Assembly: GCA_000335735.1 (NCBI GenBank)
Contig: AMYY01000022.1
Coordinates: forward strand, 1 to 56,025
DNA length: 56,025 nt
Source: an alpha proteobacterium L41A
GTDB lineage: Bacteria; Pseudomonadota; Alphaproteobacteria; Caulobacterales; Caulobacteraceae
Direction of reading: 5' to 3'
The notes below the pieces were generated by a model. That model had not been told where the DNA came from. It searched no databases and saw only the letters and a program-made list of their open reading frames with translations. How positions within the stretch are numbered: position 1 is the stretch's first letter; each line of letters opens with the position of its first letter. Shown here piece by piece: positions 23,009-32,609 of this stretch. Made by a program: the position numbers and the translations under genes.

Positions 23009-25723
23009 ATGTCAAAGACAATGCTGATCGATGCGGCGCATCCCGAGGAGACCCGGGTCGCCATCGTGGACGGGCGCAAGATTGAGGAATTCGATTTCGA
23101 ATCCCGTGCGAAGCGCCAGCTTCGCGGCAACATCTACCTCGCCAAGGTCACCCGGGTAGAGCCCAGCCTGCAGGCCGCCTTCATCGAATACGGCGGCAAT
23201 CGTCACGGCTTCCTCGCCTTCAACGAAATCCACCCCGACTACTACCAGATCCCCGTCGCCGACCGTGAAGCCATTATGGCCGAGGCGCACGACGACGAGG
23301 ACGAGGACGATCTCGACCGCGAATCGACCGGCGACGACGTCGATCCCGAATCGGCGCTGGCCGACGAAGAGCGGCTGAAGCGCCGCCTGATGCGTCGCTA
23401 CAAGATCCAGGACGTGATCAAGCGCCGCCAGATCCTGCTGGTCCAGGTCGTCAAGGACGAGCGCGGCGCCAAGGGCGCGGCCCTGACCACCTGGCTGTCG
23501 CTGGCCGGCCGCTATTGCGTGCTGATGCCTAACACCGGCAAGGGCGGCGGCATCAGCCGCAAGATCACCAACACCTCGGACCGTCGTCGCCTGAAGAGCG
23601 CCGTCTCGGCCCTGGAAGTGCCCAAGGGCATGGGCCTGATCATCCGCACAGCGGGCGCCAAGCGCACCAAGGCCGAGATCAAGCGCGACTATCAATATCT
23701 GCTGCGCCTGTGGGAGACGATCCGCGAGACCACCCTCGCCTCTCACGCCCCCTCGGTGATCTACGAGGAAGAGAACCTGGTCCGCCGCGCCGTGCGCGAC
23801 ATGTTCGACAAGGACTTCGACGGCATCCAGGTCGAGGGGGTCGAAGGCTTCAAGGAAGCGCGCGACTTCATGCGCGTGCTAATGCCGGCGCAGGCCAGGA
23901 AAGTTCACCTGTATCGCGGCTCGCGCCCCCTGTTCGCGGCCAACGGCATCGAGGAACTGCTGACGCAGATCCACCAACCGGTCGTGCCGCTGAAGTCCGG
24001 CGGCTATCTGGTCATCAACCAGACCGAGGCCCTGGTGGCCATCGACGTCAACTCGGGTCGCGCCACCAAGGAACGCAACGTCGAGCAGACAGCGTTCAAG
24101 ACCAATATGGAAGCGGCCGAGGAAGCCGCCCGCCAGCTGCGCCTGCGCGACCTCGCCGGCCTGGTCGTCATCGACTTCATCGACATGGATGAGGGCAAGA
24201 ACAACCGCGCCGTCGAGCGCGTGCTGAAGGAGGCCCTGTCCTCCGACCGCGCCCGCATCCAGATGGGCCGCATCTCGCCCTTCGGCCTGATGGAGATCAG
24301 CCGCCAGCGTCGCCGCCTGGGGGTGATCGAGGGCGCGACCGAGGCCTGCCCGCACTGCCAGGGCACGGGTCGCATCCGCTCGGCCGAATCCGCGGCCCTG
24401 ATGACCCTGCGCGCGGTCGACATTGAAGCCGGCAAGAACGGCGCGGGCGTCGTGGTGCTGAAGGTCTGCACCGCCGTTGGCCTGTATATCCTGAACCACA
24501 AGCGCGCCTATCTGCAGTCGCTCTTGGAACGTCGCGGCCTGAACGTCATCGTCCAGATCGACGACAGCCTGGGTCAGGGCGAACACAATATCGAGCGCAC
24601 CGAGACCAACGAGGACTTCGTCGCGCCCGAGATCGAGATGCCCAACCTCGACGACGACTTCGACGCCTCGCTGTACGAAGACGAGGATGAGGACGACGAC
24701 GAGGAGATCATCGCCGACGACGATGACGACACCGTCGAATCCCTGGATCGCGAAGACAGCGACGACGACGAACCGCGCGAACGCTCAGAGCGTCACGAAG
24801 GCGGTCGCGATCGCGGCCGTGGGCGCAACCGTCGCCGTCGCGGCGGTCGTCGCGACGAGGAAACCTCGGACGTCGAGGCCGTCGATACGGTCAGCGTCGA
24901 CGACGCCTCGGATGATGAGGAAGACGAAAACGGCCGTCGCCGTCGCCGTGGCCGTCGTGGCGGTCGCCGCGTCCGTGAGGATGGCGAGCGCGACGTCTAC
25001 ACCTGGGTCCGCGGCCGCACGCCGTCGCTGGACGATCCCTATGTCTGGTTCGATCCGCTGAACCCCGGCCGCTCGGAAAGTCGCCCGGAACGCGGCGAGC
25101 GCCATGAGCGGTCTGAACGCCCCGCTGTCGCTCAGTCCGAGGGCGAAGGCCTGGATGTCGTCGTCAATAACGGGGCCGGCGAAGGCTCCGGCGAGGAAGG
25201 CGGCCGTTCGCGCCGCCGTCGTCGTCGCGGTCGCGGCCGTGGCGACGGCGCCGTCAGCCACGAGATCAAGGTCGAGAACCGCGCCACCAACGAAGGCATG
25301 CCGCCCGACGGCTCGCCCGAGACGCCCATGGCCGTCATGGTCGAGCCGACCGAGGCCGTCGAGACGGCCGCCCCGGCCATCGCGCCCGAGCCTCAGCGTC
25401 GTCGCGTGCGCCGCAAGTCGGCCAGCGCCAATGTCGAGATCGCGACCGAACCGCATCCCGACACCGCCATCGAGCCGAACGAGGCGACGGTCCAAGGCGC
25501 GGCGGTGGAGCTGGACGTGACCCCGCACGAGGCGCTGGCCGCCGAATCGGCCGAGGTCGCCCCGGTCGTCGCCCCGACGGAGGCGCCGGTGACCGAAGCC
25601 GTGCTGGCCGAGCCCTTCGTCGCCCCCACGCCGGAGATCGACGTCCAGGCCATCATCGCCGAAGATCCGAACCAGATCGTCGCACCGCCCGAAAAGCCCA
25701 AGCGCGGGTGGTGGCGCCGCTGA
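23009..25723 (+). CDS. rne: Ribonuclease E
   Basis: The 904-residue endonuclease starts bulk mRNA decay and rRNA processing and scaffolds the degradosome. It has an S1 domain (about 38-180) interrupted by an acidic insert (93-120, DDEDEDD), an RNase-H/DNase I-like core with metal ligands D346 (VAIDVNSGR) and D389 (VVIDFIDMDEGKN), and a zinc link CPHC (447-450). A long disordered C-terminus of alternating acidic and Arg-rich blocks follows. The last residues, EKPKRGWWRR, match the GWW motif that binds PNPase in Caulobacter. The start MSKTMLIDAAHPEETRVA is conserved in alphaproteobacteria. Confidence 0.97.
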   Translation: MSKTMLIDAAHPEETRVAIVDGRKIEEFDFESRAKRQLRGNIYLAKVTRVEPSLQAAFIEYGGNRHGFLAFNEIHPDYYQIPVADREAIMAEAHDDEDEDDLDRESTGDDVDPESALADEERLKRRLMRRYKIQDVIKRRQILLVQVVKDERGAKGAALTTWLSLAGRYCVLMPNTGKGGGISRKITNTSDRRRLKSAVSALEVPKGMGLIIRTAGAKRTKAEIKRDYQYLLRLWETIRETTLASHAPSVIYEEENLVRRAVRDMFDKDFDGIQVEGVEGFKEARDFMRVLMPAQARKVHLYRGSRPLFAANGIEELLTQIHQPVVPLKSGGYLVINQTEALVAIDVNSGRATKERNVEQTAFKTNMEAAEEAARQLRLRDLAGLVVIDFIDMDEGKNNRAVERVLKEALSSDRARIQMGRISPFGLMEISRQRRRLGVIEGATEACPHCQGTGRIRSAESAALMTLRAVDIEAGKNGAGVVVLKVCTAVGLYILNHKRAYLQSLLERRGLNVIVQIDDSLGQGEHNIERTETNEDFVAPEIEMPNLDDDFDASLYEDEDEDDDEEIIADDDDDTVESLDREDSDDDEPRERSERHEGGRDRGRGRNRRRRGGRRDEETSDVEAVDTVSVDDASDDEEDENGRRRRRGRRGGRRVREDGERDVYTWVRGRTPSLDDPYVWFDPLNPGRSESRPERGERHERSERPAVAQSEGEGLDVVVNNGAGEGSGEEGGRSRRRRRRGRGRGDGAVSHEIKVENRATNEGMPPDGSPETPMAVMVEPTEAVETAAPAIAPEPQRRRVRRKSASANVEIATEPHPDTAIEPNEATVQGAAVELDVTPHEALAAESAEVAPVVAPTEAPVTEAVLAEPFVAPTPEIDVQAIIAEDPNQIVAPPEKPKRGWWRR

Positions 25724-25782
25724 TCGGTCACGATTAGACTGTCTGGATACAGGCGGGGGCCGGTCGTTGTTGGAGTAGAGCC

Positions 25783-27183
25783 ATGAGGTGGCTTCCCCGA
25801 TCTGCATCCCGCGTTCTGACGGCGGCGGCGACGGCCTTGATGGCTGTTTCCGTCGCCGGCCAGGCCTCCGCGCAAAGCCTGATCCGCGACACCGAGGTCG
25901 AGGGCATCGTGCGCGAATGGGCCGACCCGGTCTTTGTGGCCATGGGGCTGAACCCGAACGACATCGAAGTTCTGCTGGTCAACGACAACGACCTGAACGC
26001 CTTTGCGACACGCGGGCGGATCATGGGCGTCAACACCGGCCTGATCCTGCGTACAAAGACCCCCGGCGAACTGCTGGGCGTGATGGCGCACGAAGCGGGC
26101 CACATCAAGAACCGCCACACCCTGCGCGACGGGGCCGAGAACGCCGGCAAACAGCCGATGTTCATGACCATGGCGCTGGGCGCCCTGGCCATCGCCGCCG
26201 GCGCGCCGGACGCAGGCGTGGCCCTGCTGGGCTCCAGCCAGTATTTCGGCGCTCTCGGCGCGCTGCATTACATGCAGAGCCAGGAAGGCGAGGCCGACAT
26301 CTCAGGCGCGCGGGCGCTGGAGGCGGCCGGTGAATCCGGCGCCGGGCTGGTGTCCTTCTTCGAGAACTTCCGCTCGCAGGAGGTCTTCTCCGACGCTCGC
26401 CGCTATCCCTATTTCCGCAGCCACCCCCTGTCGTCGAACCGGATCGAAAGCCTGCGACGCTATGTGCAGGAACAGCCGCACTACGACCATCGCGACAGCC
26501 CCGAGCGTATGGCCCAGCACGCCCTGATCCTGGCCAAGATCCACGCCTTCATGGATGCGCCGAACGCCACCCTGCGCGACTATCCGTCGACCGACACCTC
26601 CCTGCCAGGCCGCTATGCGCGGGCTATCGCCTGGTATCGCGACGGCCAGACGGACAAGGCGCTGACGGCGGTGGACGCGCTGATCGCCGGCGACATGAAC
26701 AACCCCTATTTCCAGGAACTGAAGGGCCAGATCCTGTTCGAGGAAGGCCGCCCGGCCGAGGCCGTCGCCGCCCACCGCGAGGCGGTCCGCCTGAAGCCCG
26801 ACGCCCCCCTGCTGCGCGTCAACCTGGCCCACGCCCTGATCGAGACCAACGACAAGGCCAAGCTGGAAGAGGCCATCGACCAGCTGAAACACGCCGTCGT
26901 CGCCGAGAAGGACAACACCATGGCCTGGCGCCTGCTGGCCCAGGCCTATGCCTCGCAGGGTAAGGAGGGCGAAGCGCGCCTGGCCTCGGCCGAATACTAT
27001 TTCGCCGGCGGAGACGAGAAACAGGCGACCCAATTCGCCCTGCGCGCCCGCTCCATGCTGGATCCCGGCTCGATCGAGTGGCGCCGCGCCGTCGATATCG
27101 TCCTGGCCTCGGGCGCCACGCCCGACGATCTCAACGACCTGGACCGCCGCGACGCCGCGCGCCGGCCCGCCACCCTCAACTGA
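25783..27183 (+). CDS. M48 family metalloprotease with TPR repeats (BepA-like)
   Basis: The 466-residue product has a signal peptide (cleavage near ASAQ, 28-31) and a periplasmic M48 zinc-protease domain with HEAGH at 103-107 and a third ligand E168 in QEGEAD. TPR-like helices follow (about 270-430: ARAIAWYRDGQTDKALTAVD, AVAAHREAVRLKPDAPLLRV and others). This matches BepA/YfgC, which degrades or helps assemble LptD and other outer-membrane proteins at the Bam complex. It lies 59 bp after rne and 25 bp before a DsbA-like gene, consistent with a periplasmic quality-control pair. The client is inferred. Confidence 0.92.
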   Translation: MRWLPRSASRVLTAAATALMAVSVAGQASAQSLIRDTEVEGIVREWADPVFVAMGLNPNDIEVLLVNDNDLNAFATRGRIMGVNTGLILRTKTPGELLGVMAHEAGHIKNRHTLRDGAENAGKQPMFMTMALGALAIAAGAPDAGVALLGSSQYFGALGALHYMQSQEGEADISGARALEAAGESGAGLVSFFENFRSQEVFSDARRYPYFRSHPLSSNRIESLRRYVQEQPHYDHRDSPERMAQHALILAKIHAFMDAPNATLRDYPSTDTSLPGRYARAIAWYRDGQTDKALTAVDALIAGDMNNPYFQELKGQILFEEGRPAEAVAAHREAVRLKPDAPLLRVNLAHALIETNDKAKLEEAIDQLKHAVVAEKDNTMAWRLLAQAYASQGKEGEARLASAEYYFAGGDEKQATQFALRARSMLDPGSIEWRRAVDIVLASGATPDDLNDLDRRDAARRPATLN

Positions 27184-27208
27184 CCATTACCGCCGACTGC
27201 GAGCCTGA

Positions 27209-27988
27209 ATGACCGACGACGCCCCCACGCCTGCGCCCGAACCCAAGACCGCCAAGCCTGCCTGGCTCAGCGGAGGGCGCGCCGGCTATCTGGCCCTGGG
27301 CCTGTCGGTCATCGCGCTGGGCTTTTCAGCTGCGCTCTATCTGACCGGCGGATCGAACGTGCGCGCGTATCTGCTGGAGCATCCCGAGGTGCTGCAGGAG
27401 GCGCAGATGGCGCTCCAGACCAAGGACGCCGAGGCCGCCGTTGAGGAGACGAACCAGGCCGCCGCCGCCAACGCCGGCCTCCTGGCGCCCGACGCCCGCG
27501 ACCCGGCCTTTGGTCCGGCGAACGCCAAGGTCACGGTGATCGAATTCTTCGACTTCCGCTGCCCCGGCTGCAAGGCCGTGGCCCACGACTATCGCGCCCT
27601 GATGGCCGCCCATCCGGAAGTCCGCTTCGTCTTCAAGGACTGGCCCATCCTGGACCGCGGCGACGACATCACCTCGCAATACGCCGCCCGCGCCGCCCTG
27701 GCCGCGCACCAGCAGGGCAAGTATCTGGAGGTCTATGACGCCCTGATGACCGAGCGGGCGCTGTCGATCGAAGCGATCGACGCCATCCTGGCGACGCATG
27801 GCGTGGACATGGCCCGCGCCAAGGCCGCGATCGCCGCGCCCGACACCACCCGCCACATCGCCGACATCCACACCACGGCCGCCGCCTTGCGTCTGCGCGG
27901 CACGCCGACCTTCTTCGTCAACGGCAAGGCCAGCCCCGGCATCGACCCGGCCGAAATCGGCAAACTGATCGAAGCGGCGAAGCGCTGA
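27209..27988 (+). CDS. DsbA-like thiol:disulfide oxidoreductase
   Basis: The 259-residue product has a Thr/Pro-rich cytoplasmic tail, one membrane helix (about 26-46), a helical stretch with ALQTKDAEAAVEETNQ, and a thioredoxin-fold DsbA domain. The redox motif is CPGC (118-121) in IEFFDFRCPGCKAVAH, and the cis-proline loop is RGTPTFFVNG. CPGC and membrane tethering resemble the BdbD/ScsC-like group rather than E. coli DsbA (CPHC). It would act in the periplasm, oxidising or isomerising disulfides. It shares a likely operon with the M48 protease. Confidence 0.9.
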   Translation: MTDDAPTPAPEPKTAKPAWLSGGRAGYLALGLSVIALGFSAALYLTGGSNVRAYLLEHPEVLQEAQMALQTKDAEAAVEETNQAAAANAGLLAPDARDPAFGPANAKVTVIEFFDFRCPGCKAVAHDYRALMAAHPEVRFVFKDWPILDRGDDITSQYAARAALAAHQQGKYLEVYDALMTERALSIEAIDAILATHGVDMARAKAAIAAPDTTRHIADIHTTAAALRLRGTPTFFVNGKASPGIDPAEIGKLIEAAKR

Positions 27989-28007
27989 CCAACCTGCGGC
28001 CGAGGCT

Positions 28008-29729
28008 TCAGGCCTCGGCCAAGCTCATCTGTCCGCCGATCCATTCGACGCCGGCATGGCGCAGGGCGTCATTGGCCGCCGTCTCGTCGCCCAGCGCCTG
28101 TTCGGCGCGGTAGAGGACATAGTAGCTGTAGGGGTCGTTCGGCCAATCCTTCAGCAGTTCGCCGATCTTGGCCTTGGCCCCCGCCGCATCGCCGGACGCC
28201 AGCATGGCGGCGGCCAGGCTTCGGCGCGTCGGATACCAGATCATGGGCGGATCGCCGCCCTCGGGCGCCATGGCCTGGATCGCCGCCGCCCGCCCATAGG
28301 CGGCGATGGCGGCGGGATAGTTCTGATCGATCATGGCCGCGCGGCCTTCCAGCACCTTCTGGAACAGTTCGGCGAAACCGGTCTGACGATCCGCCATCGG
28401 GCCCTTGGACGCTTTGTCCGCCAGCAGGGCGGCGATCGCCTGGGCCTCGATCCGAACCGCCGCCGCATCGCCGCGCCGCGCCGCCGCCTCGCCCCGCGCA
28501 TAGCGCCAGCCGACCCGCATCAGTGGACGGCCCACGTCCGGCTCGGCCAGCGCCGCGACCTGGGCGTCCGATCCGAACCGGCCGTAAAGCGCATAGGCGT
28601 CCGCCGCCATCACCTGACGATAGACGACATAACCGTCCTCGCCCGCCTCGGGCGGTCCCGCCAGCTGCGGATACGTCGCCATATACCAGTCGGCCAGCTC
28701 CAGCCCTCGCTCGGCCCCGCCCGCCATCAGGGCGCCGCCCATGCCGAAATGGATGTTGTGGGCATGCAGCCGCATGCCGCGAATGCCGCCGGGCGGACCG
28801 ACCAGTTGATCGTAGCTCTTGTCCAGCGCCACGGCGTTGACGTTGGACATCATCGCGTCCTTGTAGCGCCCGACCCGATAGAAGGTGTGCGACGGCATAT
28901 GCACCAGATGGCTGGCGCCCGGCGCCAGCAGGGCCAACCGCTCGCCATAGGCCAGCGCCCTGTGCGGATCGTCCGACCATTCGGTCAGATGGATGTACAG
29001 GTGAATGGCGCCCGGATCGTTCGGCTTGACCGTCAGGGCGTGCTCCAGGATCGCCATGGCGCGGGTGACGGCCGGATCGGTCGCCTTGCCGTCCTTGTCC
29101 CACCATTCGCCCTCGGGCTGGAGCATCCAGGCGTCGGCGGTGATCGAGGCGACCGATACGTCGTCGGCATGGCGCTTTGCGATCCGGTCCATGGCGCGGG
29201 CGTAACGCAGGGCGCGGATCTTCTCCTTGCCGGAATAGCGCTGGATCAGGGCGTCGATCATCTGGCGCTGCATCGGCGTGGCGTCGCGGGCCAGACGCCG
29301 CGCGTCACGGGCGACGCTCAGGCCGGTGGCGATGGATTCGGGATCGCCGCCGCCGCCATTCAGGTTTGGCCCGATCGCCCAGGCCTCGCCCCAGGCGCAC
29401 ATGCCGCACGACGGGTCCAACTGCCTCGCCTTCCTGAACGCCCGCACCGATTCCGAGTGCTCGAACGCCCAGCGCAGTCGCACCCCGTGGTCGAACCAGG
29501 CCTGGGCTTCCGGGTTCTTCGTATCGACCGCGAAACCCTCGTCGCCAAAGCCTGGGGCCATGACCATGCCGCGTGTCGGCTGGACATCGCCGACGGCCCC
29601 GACCCGGCCGCAGACCTGCGGATTGGTGATCAGGGAAAGGGTCGCCGCCGTCGCTGTGGCGTCTGCGACCGCCACGGGTGCAATCAGACAGGCGACCGCA
29701 ACCGTCGCGACCCACAGACTCTTGCGCAT
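28008..29729 (-). CDS. Secreted tetratricopeptide-repeat protein
   Basis: The 573-residue product has a signal peptide (MRKSLWVATVAVACLIAPVA) and helical repeats throughout, for example WFDHGVRLRWAFEHSESVRA, the CGMCAWGEAWAIGPNLN motif and ALTVKPNDPGAIHLYIH. It resembles a family of large bacterial TPR proteins of unknown function with conserved His residues (HLVHMPSHTFYRVGRY) and cysteine pair CGMC. The start at 29729 is supported by GGAGAGGGG five bases upstream. The same frame stays open far beyond it, but only as antisense of the ABC gene. It converges on the DsbA-like gene with 19 bp between stops. Confidence 0.9.
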   Translation of the reverse strand: MRKSLWVATVAVACLIAPVAVADATATAATLSLITNPQVCGRVGAVGDVQPTRGMVMAPGFGDEGFAVDTKNPEAQAWFDHGVRLRWAFEHSESVRAFRKARQLDPSCGMCAWGEAWAIGPNLNGGGGDPESIATGLSVARDARRLARDATPMQRQMIDALIQRYSGKEKIRALRYARAMDRIAKRHADDVSVASITADAWMLQPEGEWWDKDGKATDPAVTRAMAILEHALTVKPNDPGAIHLYIHLTEWSDDPHRALAYGERLALLAPGASHLVHMPSHTFYRVGRYKDAMMSNVNAVALDKSYDQLVGPPGGIRGMRLHAHNIHFGMGGALMAGGAERGLELADWYMATYPQLAGPPEAGEDGYVVYRQVMAADAYALYGRFGSDAQVAALAEPDVGRPLMRVGWRYARGEAAARRGDAAAVRIEAQAIAALLADKASKGPMADRQTGFAELFQKVLEGRAAMIDQNYPAAIAAYGRAAAIQAMAPEGGDPPMIWYPTRRSLAAAMLASGDAAGAKAKIGELLKDWPNDPYSYYVLYRAEQALGDETAANDALRHAGVEWIGGQMSLAEA

Positions 29730-29888
29730 CTTCGCCCCTCTCCCTCTGGCGACCAGTGTGCGCTCAAAAACGCCTAGCGCCAAATGCAGCTCGCGCAGGG
29801 GGCGGCGATCCCAACCATTGCCTAAACTTAATGGACGACGACCACGCGACGGCTTGTGCGACCGGCGTTCACTCGCCAAGCTTGGCCC

Positions 29889-30800
29889 ATGGAAACCGTC
29901 ATCGACATTCGCGGCCTGACCAAGACCTACGGGACGGTAAAGGCCTTGGACGGCCTGACCTTGTCGATCCCGCGCGGCGGGGTCTACGGCATTCTGGGGC
30001 CCAATGGTGCGGGCAAATCGACGCTGTTTCGCACTTTGCTGGGCCTGATTCGGCCGACCGAGGGCGAGGCTGTGGTGATGGGCGGTCGGATCGGCGATCC
30101 GGCCTCGATGCGTCGCATGGGCTCGATGATCGAGACGCCGCGCTTTCCGCCCTTCATGACCGCCCGCCAGGTGCTGGAATGGCTGGCCCGCGCCCATGGC
30201 GGCGTGTCCTCGGCAGAGATCGCTGACTGGCTGCAACGCGTCGGCCTGACCGAGGCCGCCAACCGCCGCGTGAAGGGCTTTTCGGTCGGCATGCTGCAAC
30301 GCCTGGGCGTCGCCGCCGCCCTGATGACCAAGCCGGATCTGGTCATTCTGGATGAACCGACCAGCGGCATGGATCCACCCGGCATCCAGGAAATGCGCGC
30401 CCTGATCCGCAGCCTGGCCGACCACGACGGCGTGACGGTCATCCTGGCCAGCCACCAGCTTCAGGAGGTCCAGCGCGTCTGCGACCGCGTCGCCATCTTC
30501 AACAAGGGCAAGGTGATCACCGAGGGCCGCGTCTCCGACCTGATCGCCTCGGGCGAGCGTCTGCGCCTGTCCGTCACGCCTCTGGCCAAGGCCATGTCCG
30601 TGCTGGGCGACCGCGCGACGCTTGAGGGCGACGCGATCGTGGCCGCCGTGCCGCGCGCCGAGGCCGCCGCCGCCATCAAGGCGCTGGTCGAGGGCGGCGT
30701 CGATATCGAAGAGGCCCGCTGGATCGGCGCGGACCTGGAAGACGTCTTCATGAGCGAAACCGGCTGGACCGGCGTGCAGGAGCAAAACCGTGCTGGCTGA
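29889..30800 (+). CDS. ABC transporter ATP-binding protein
   Basis: A 303-residue ATPase of the ABC-2/CcmA type: Walker A GPNGAGKST (38-46), Q-loop region GSMIETPRFPPFM, signature-region VKGFSVGMLQRLGVAAAL with FSVGM in place of the canonical LSGGQ, Walker B LVILDEPTSGMD and H-loop ILASHQLQE. A degenerate signature of this kind is common in bacitracin-type and Nat-type exporters. The C-terminal 70 residues form an accessory domain. ATG 29889 (METVIDIRGLTKTYG) is the natural start. Its end overlaps the permease GTG by 11 bp, so the two are coupled. Substrate unknown. Confidence 0.92.
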   Translation: METVIDIRGLTKTYGTVKALDGLTLSIPRGGVYGILGPNGAGKSTLFRTLLGLIRPTEGEAVVMGGRIGDPASMRRMGSMIETPRFPPFMTARQVLEWLARAHGGVSSAEIADWLQRVGLTEAANRRVKGFSVGMLQRLGVAAALMTKPDLVILDEPTSGMDPPGIQEMRALIRSLADHDGVTVILASHQLQEVQRVCDRVAIFNKGKVITEGRVSDLIASGERLRLSVTPLAKAMSVLGDRATLEGDAIVAAVPRAEAAAAIKALVEGGVDIEEARWIGADLEDVFMSETGWTGVQEQNRAG

Positions 30801-31647
30801 CGCGATCCGATCAGAAACCTACCGCCTGTCCAAGAACCGCACCGCCCTGTTCTGGAGCGTGCTGTTCATCCCGATCATGGGCGTGATCCTGGCCACCCTG
30901 GGCTTTGTGGTCGCCAAGGCGAATGAGGCCAAGCTGGCGGGCAAGCTGCCGCCGGACATGATGAAGGGCGGCCCGCTCGATCTGGGGATGGCTCTGGTCA
31001 AGAGCGCGGGCGACTTCGCCAATCCCGCGATCCTGATGTTCGTCCTGATCGGCGCGGCGACCATCTACGCCGGCGACTATCGCTGGGAGACCTGGCGGCT
31101 GATCAGCGCGCGCAACACCCGGCCGAACCTGCTGACCGGCAAGGTCGCGGTCGTGGGTCTGGTGATCGTGCTGGCGACCATCGCCGCCCTGATCTCCGAC
31201 GTGATCGCCAGTGTGATCCAGGCGGCGGTGTTCGGCCGGCCCCTCACCTTCTCGATGACCGGCGCGGCGGCCGCCGATTTCGGCCTGCTGACCCTGACCT
31301 CATGGGCGCGCATCCTTCAGTTCACCATGCTGGGCCTTCTGGCCGCCGTGGTGACCCGGTCGCTGCTGGCGGCCCTGTTCGCCCCGCTGGTGATCGGCGT
31401 GGCCCAGTTCTTCCTGCCCCAACTGCTGCTGCCGATGGGCGTGACGCCGGACGGCTGGCTTCTGCCCCTGCTGTCGCCCGGCATGGCCACCGACCTGCTG
31501 AAGGCCGCCATCGAAGGCGGCGCATCGGCGGCGCGACTGCCCGATCATGCCGTTCTCAAAAGTGTCCTCAGCCTCGCTCTCTGGATCGGCGTCCCCTTCG
31601 CCGCCGCCGTCGTCTGGTTCAACCGCCAGGACCTGTCGAAGGAATAG
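30790..31647 (+). CDS. ABC-2 type transporter permease
   Basis: The 285-residue product begins at GTG 30790, inside the end of the ATPase gene. It has about six hydrophobic segments (near 22-45, 75-98, 118-140, 155-180, 185-215, 262-280), an N-terminal amphipathic start (ADAIRSETYRLSKNRTALFW) and the TIYAGDYRWETWRLISARNTR loop typical of ABC-2 permeases that couple to CcmA-type ATPases. With its partner it would form an exporter of unknown substrate. The 3' end overlaps the convergent LysR gene by 29 bp. Confidence 0.9.
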   Translation: MLADAIRSETYRLSKNRTALFWSVLFIPIMGVILATLGFVVAKANEAKLAGKLPPDMMKGGPLDLGMALVKSAGDFANPAILMFVLIGAATIYAGDYRWETWRLISARNTRPNLLTGKVAVVGLVIVLATIAALISDVIASVIQAAVFGRPLTFSMTGAAAADFGLLTLTSWARILQFTMLGLLAAVVTRSLLAALFAPLVIGVAQFFLPQLLLPMGVTPDGWLLPLLSPGMATDLLKAAIEGGASAARLPDHAVLKSVLSLALWIGVPFAAAVVWFNRQDLSKE

Positions 31648-32536
31648 GCGGCGACGGACTTTGTGCGCCTTCCGCAACCAGCCAGTCGCGGAAGGCGTCC
31701 ACCGCCGCGTCCTTGCGGCCTTCCGGCCGCAGAAAGACGAAGCGGGATGGTCGTTCGACAAAGCCGAATGGCGCGGCCAACCGACCGGCCATTACGTCCG
31801 GCGCCACGAAAGCCCAGGGCGCAATCCCCACGCCCAACCCAGCGATCGCCGCTTCCACCAGCGAATGATTGTGCGCGAATTCTCGCTCCATCGCCGCCGC
31901 CGGCAAGGTCACGCCAGCCAGTTCAGCCCAGACCGACCACGCCCGACGGAAGGTCGCAGAATGCAGCCGCGGCGCGCCAGTTAAGGCTTCCATCGTTGGC
32001 AGCTGGGTCATCATGGATGGCGATCCGACAGGTCCCTGATGTTGAGCCAGGAAGGGTGTCGCTTCGGTTCGCGCATGGACCTGATCCGGCTCCACGATGC
32101 GGATGGCGCCGTCGAAGCGGTCGCGCCGATAATCGACAGGCGCATAGGATTCCGACAGCCGGACGCGCACCTCTGGATGGGCCTCCAGAAAGGACGGCAA
32201 GCGCGGGATCAGCCATTTCAGGGCGAAGGTGCCCAAACAAGAAATCTCGATCTCCCGCGACACGCCCTGCCGCGCGGCCTCGACCGCATCCGTGATCGCG
32301 CTAAACGCTGGCGTCAGGCCCTCGGCCAGCTTTGCCCCAGCCTCCGTCAACGCAAGCGCATGGCGCGGCCCGGTCACCAGAGCCACGCCCAGTGAGGCCT
32401 GCAGCGCCGCGATCTGACGGCTGACCGCACCGTGGGTGACGCACAACTCGGTTGCTGCGCGGGTCATGCTGCCGTGCCGAGCGAACACTTCGAAGGTTCG
32501 CAGCGCATTCAGCGGCGGCGGCGCGCGACCCGACAT
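31619..32536 (-). CDS. LysR-family transcriptional regulator
   Basis: The 305-residue product has the LysR winged helix-turn-helix at the N-terminus (about 8-66: LNALRTFEVFARHGSMTRAA then THGAVSRQIAALQASLG) and a periplasmic-binding-like effector domain. The GcvA-like pattern (PPLNALRTFEVFARHGSMTRAA, CLGTFALKWLIPRL) places it in the GcvA/AmpR branch. ATG 32536 is chosen because TGAGGAGAGG lies just upstream; an in-frame GTG at 32551 would leave no site. LysR regulators usually control a divergent gene; here that would be the 39-residue frame at 32610, with 73 bp between starts. Confidence 0.92.
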   Translation of the reverse strand: MSGRAPPPLNALRTFEVFARHGSMTRAATELCVTHGAVSRQIAALQASLGVALVTGPRHALALTEAGAKLAEGLTPAFSAITDAVEAARQGVSREIEISCLGTFALKWLIPRLPSFLEAHPEVRVRLSESYAPVDYRRDRFDGAIRIVEPDQVHARTEATPFLAQHQGPVGSPSMMTQLPTMEALTGAPRLHSATFRRAWSVWAELAGVTLPAAAMEREFAHNHSLVEAAIAGLGVGIAPWAFVAPDVMAGRLAAPFGFVERPSRFVFLRPEGRKDAAVDAFRDWLVAEGAQSPSPPIPSTGPGG

Positions 32537-32609
32537 GTGACCTCTCCTCACAGACCGTCACCCGCTTAATCGATTTCGCCGTCATCGCCTATCGGCTTCA
32601 AGCTTGGCG

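Noticed and set aside
24785..25807. A 340-codon minus-strand frame opposite the disordered C-terminus of rne
   Set aside because: It reflects the repeated GC-rich codons of the Arg/acid-rich region and has no start signals or family likeness.
27998..28020. 9-bp GC hairpin between the converging DsbA-like and TPR genes
   Set aside because: No T-tract on either strand and half of it codes for the end of the TPR protein, so it was not called a terminator.
29730..30785. N-terminal extension of the TPR gene by about 350 codons opposite the ABC ATPase gene
   Set aside because: A signal peptide and a strong ribosome-binding site fix the start at 29729. The extension is the mirror of the ATPase coding sequence.
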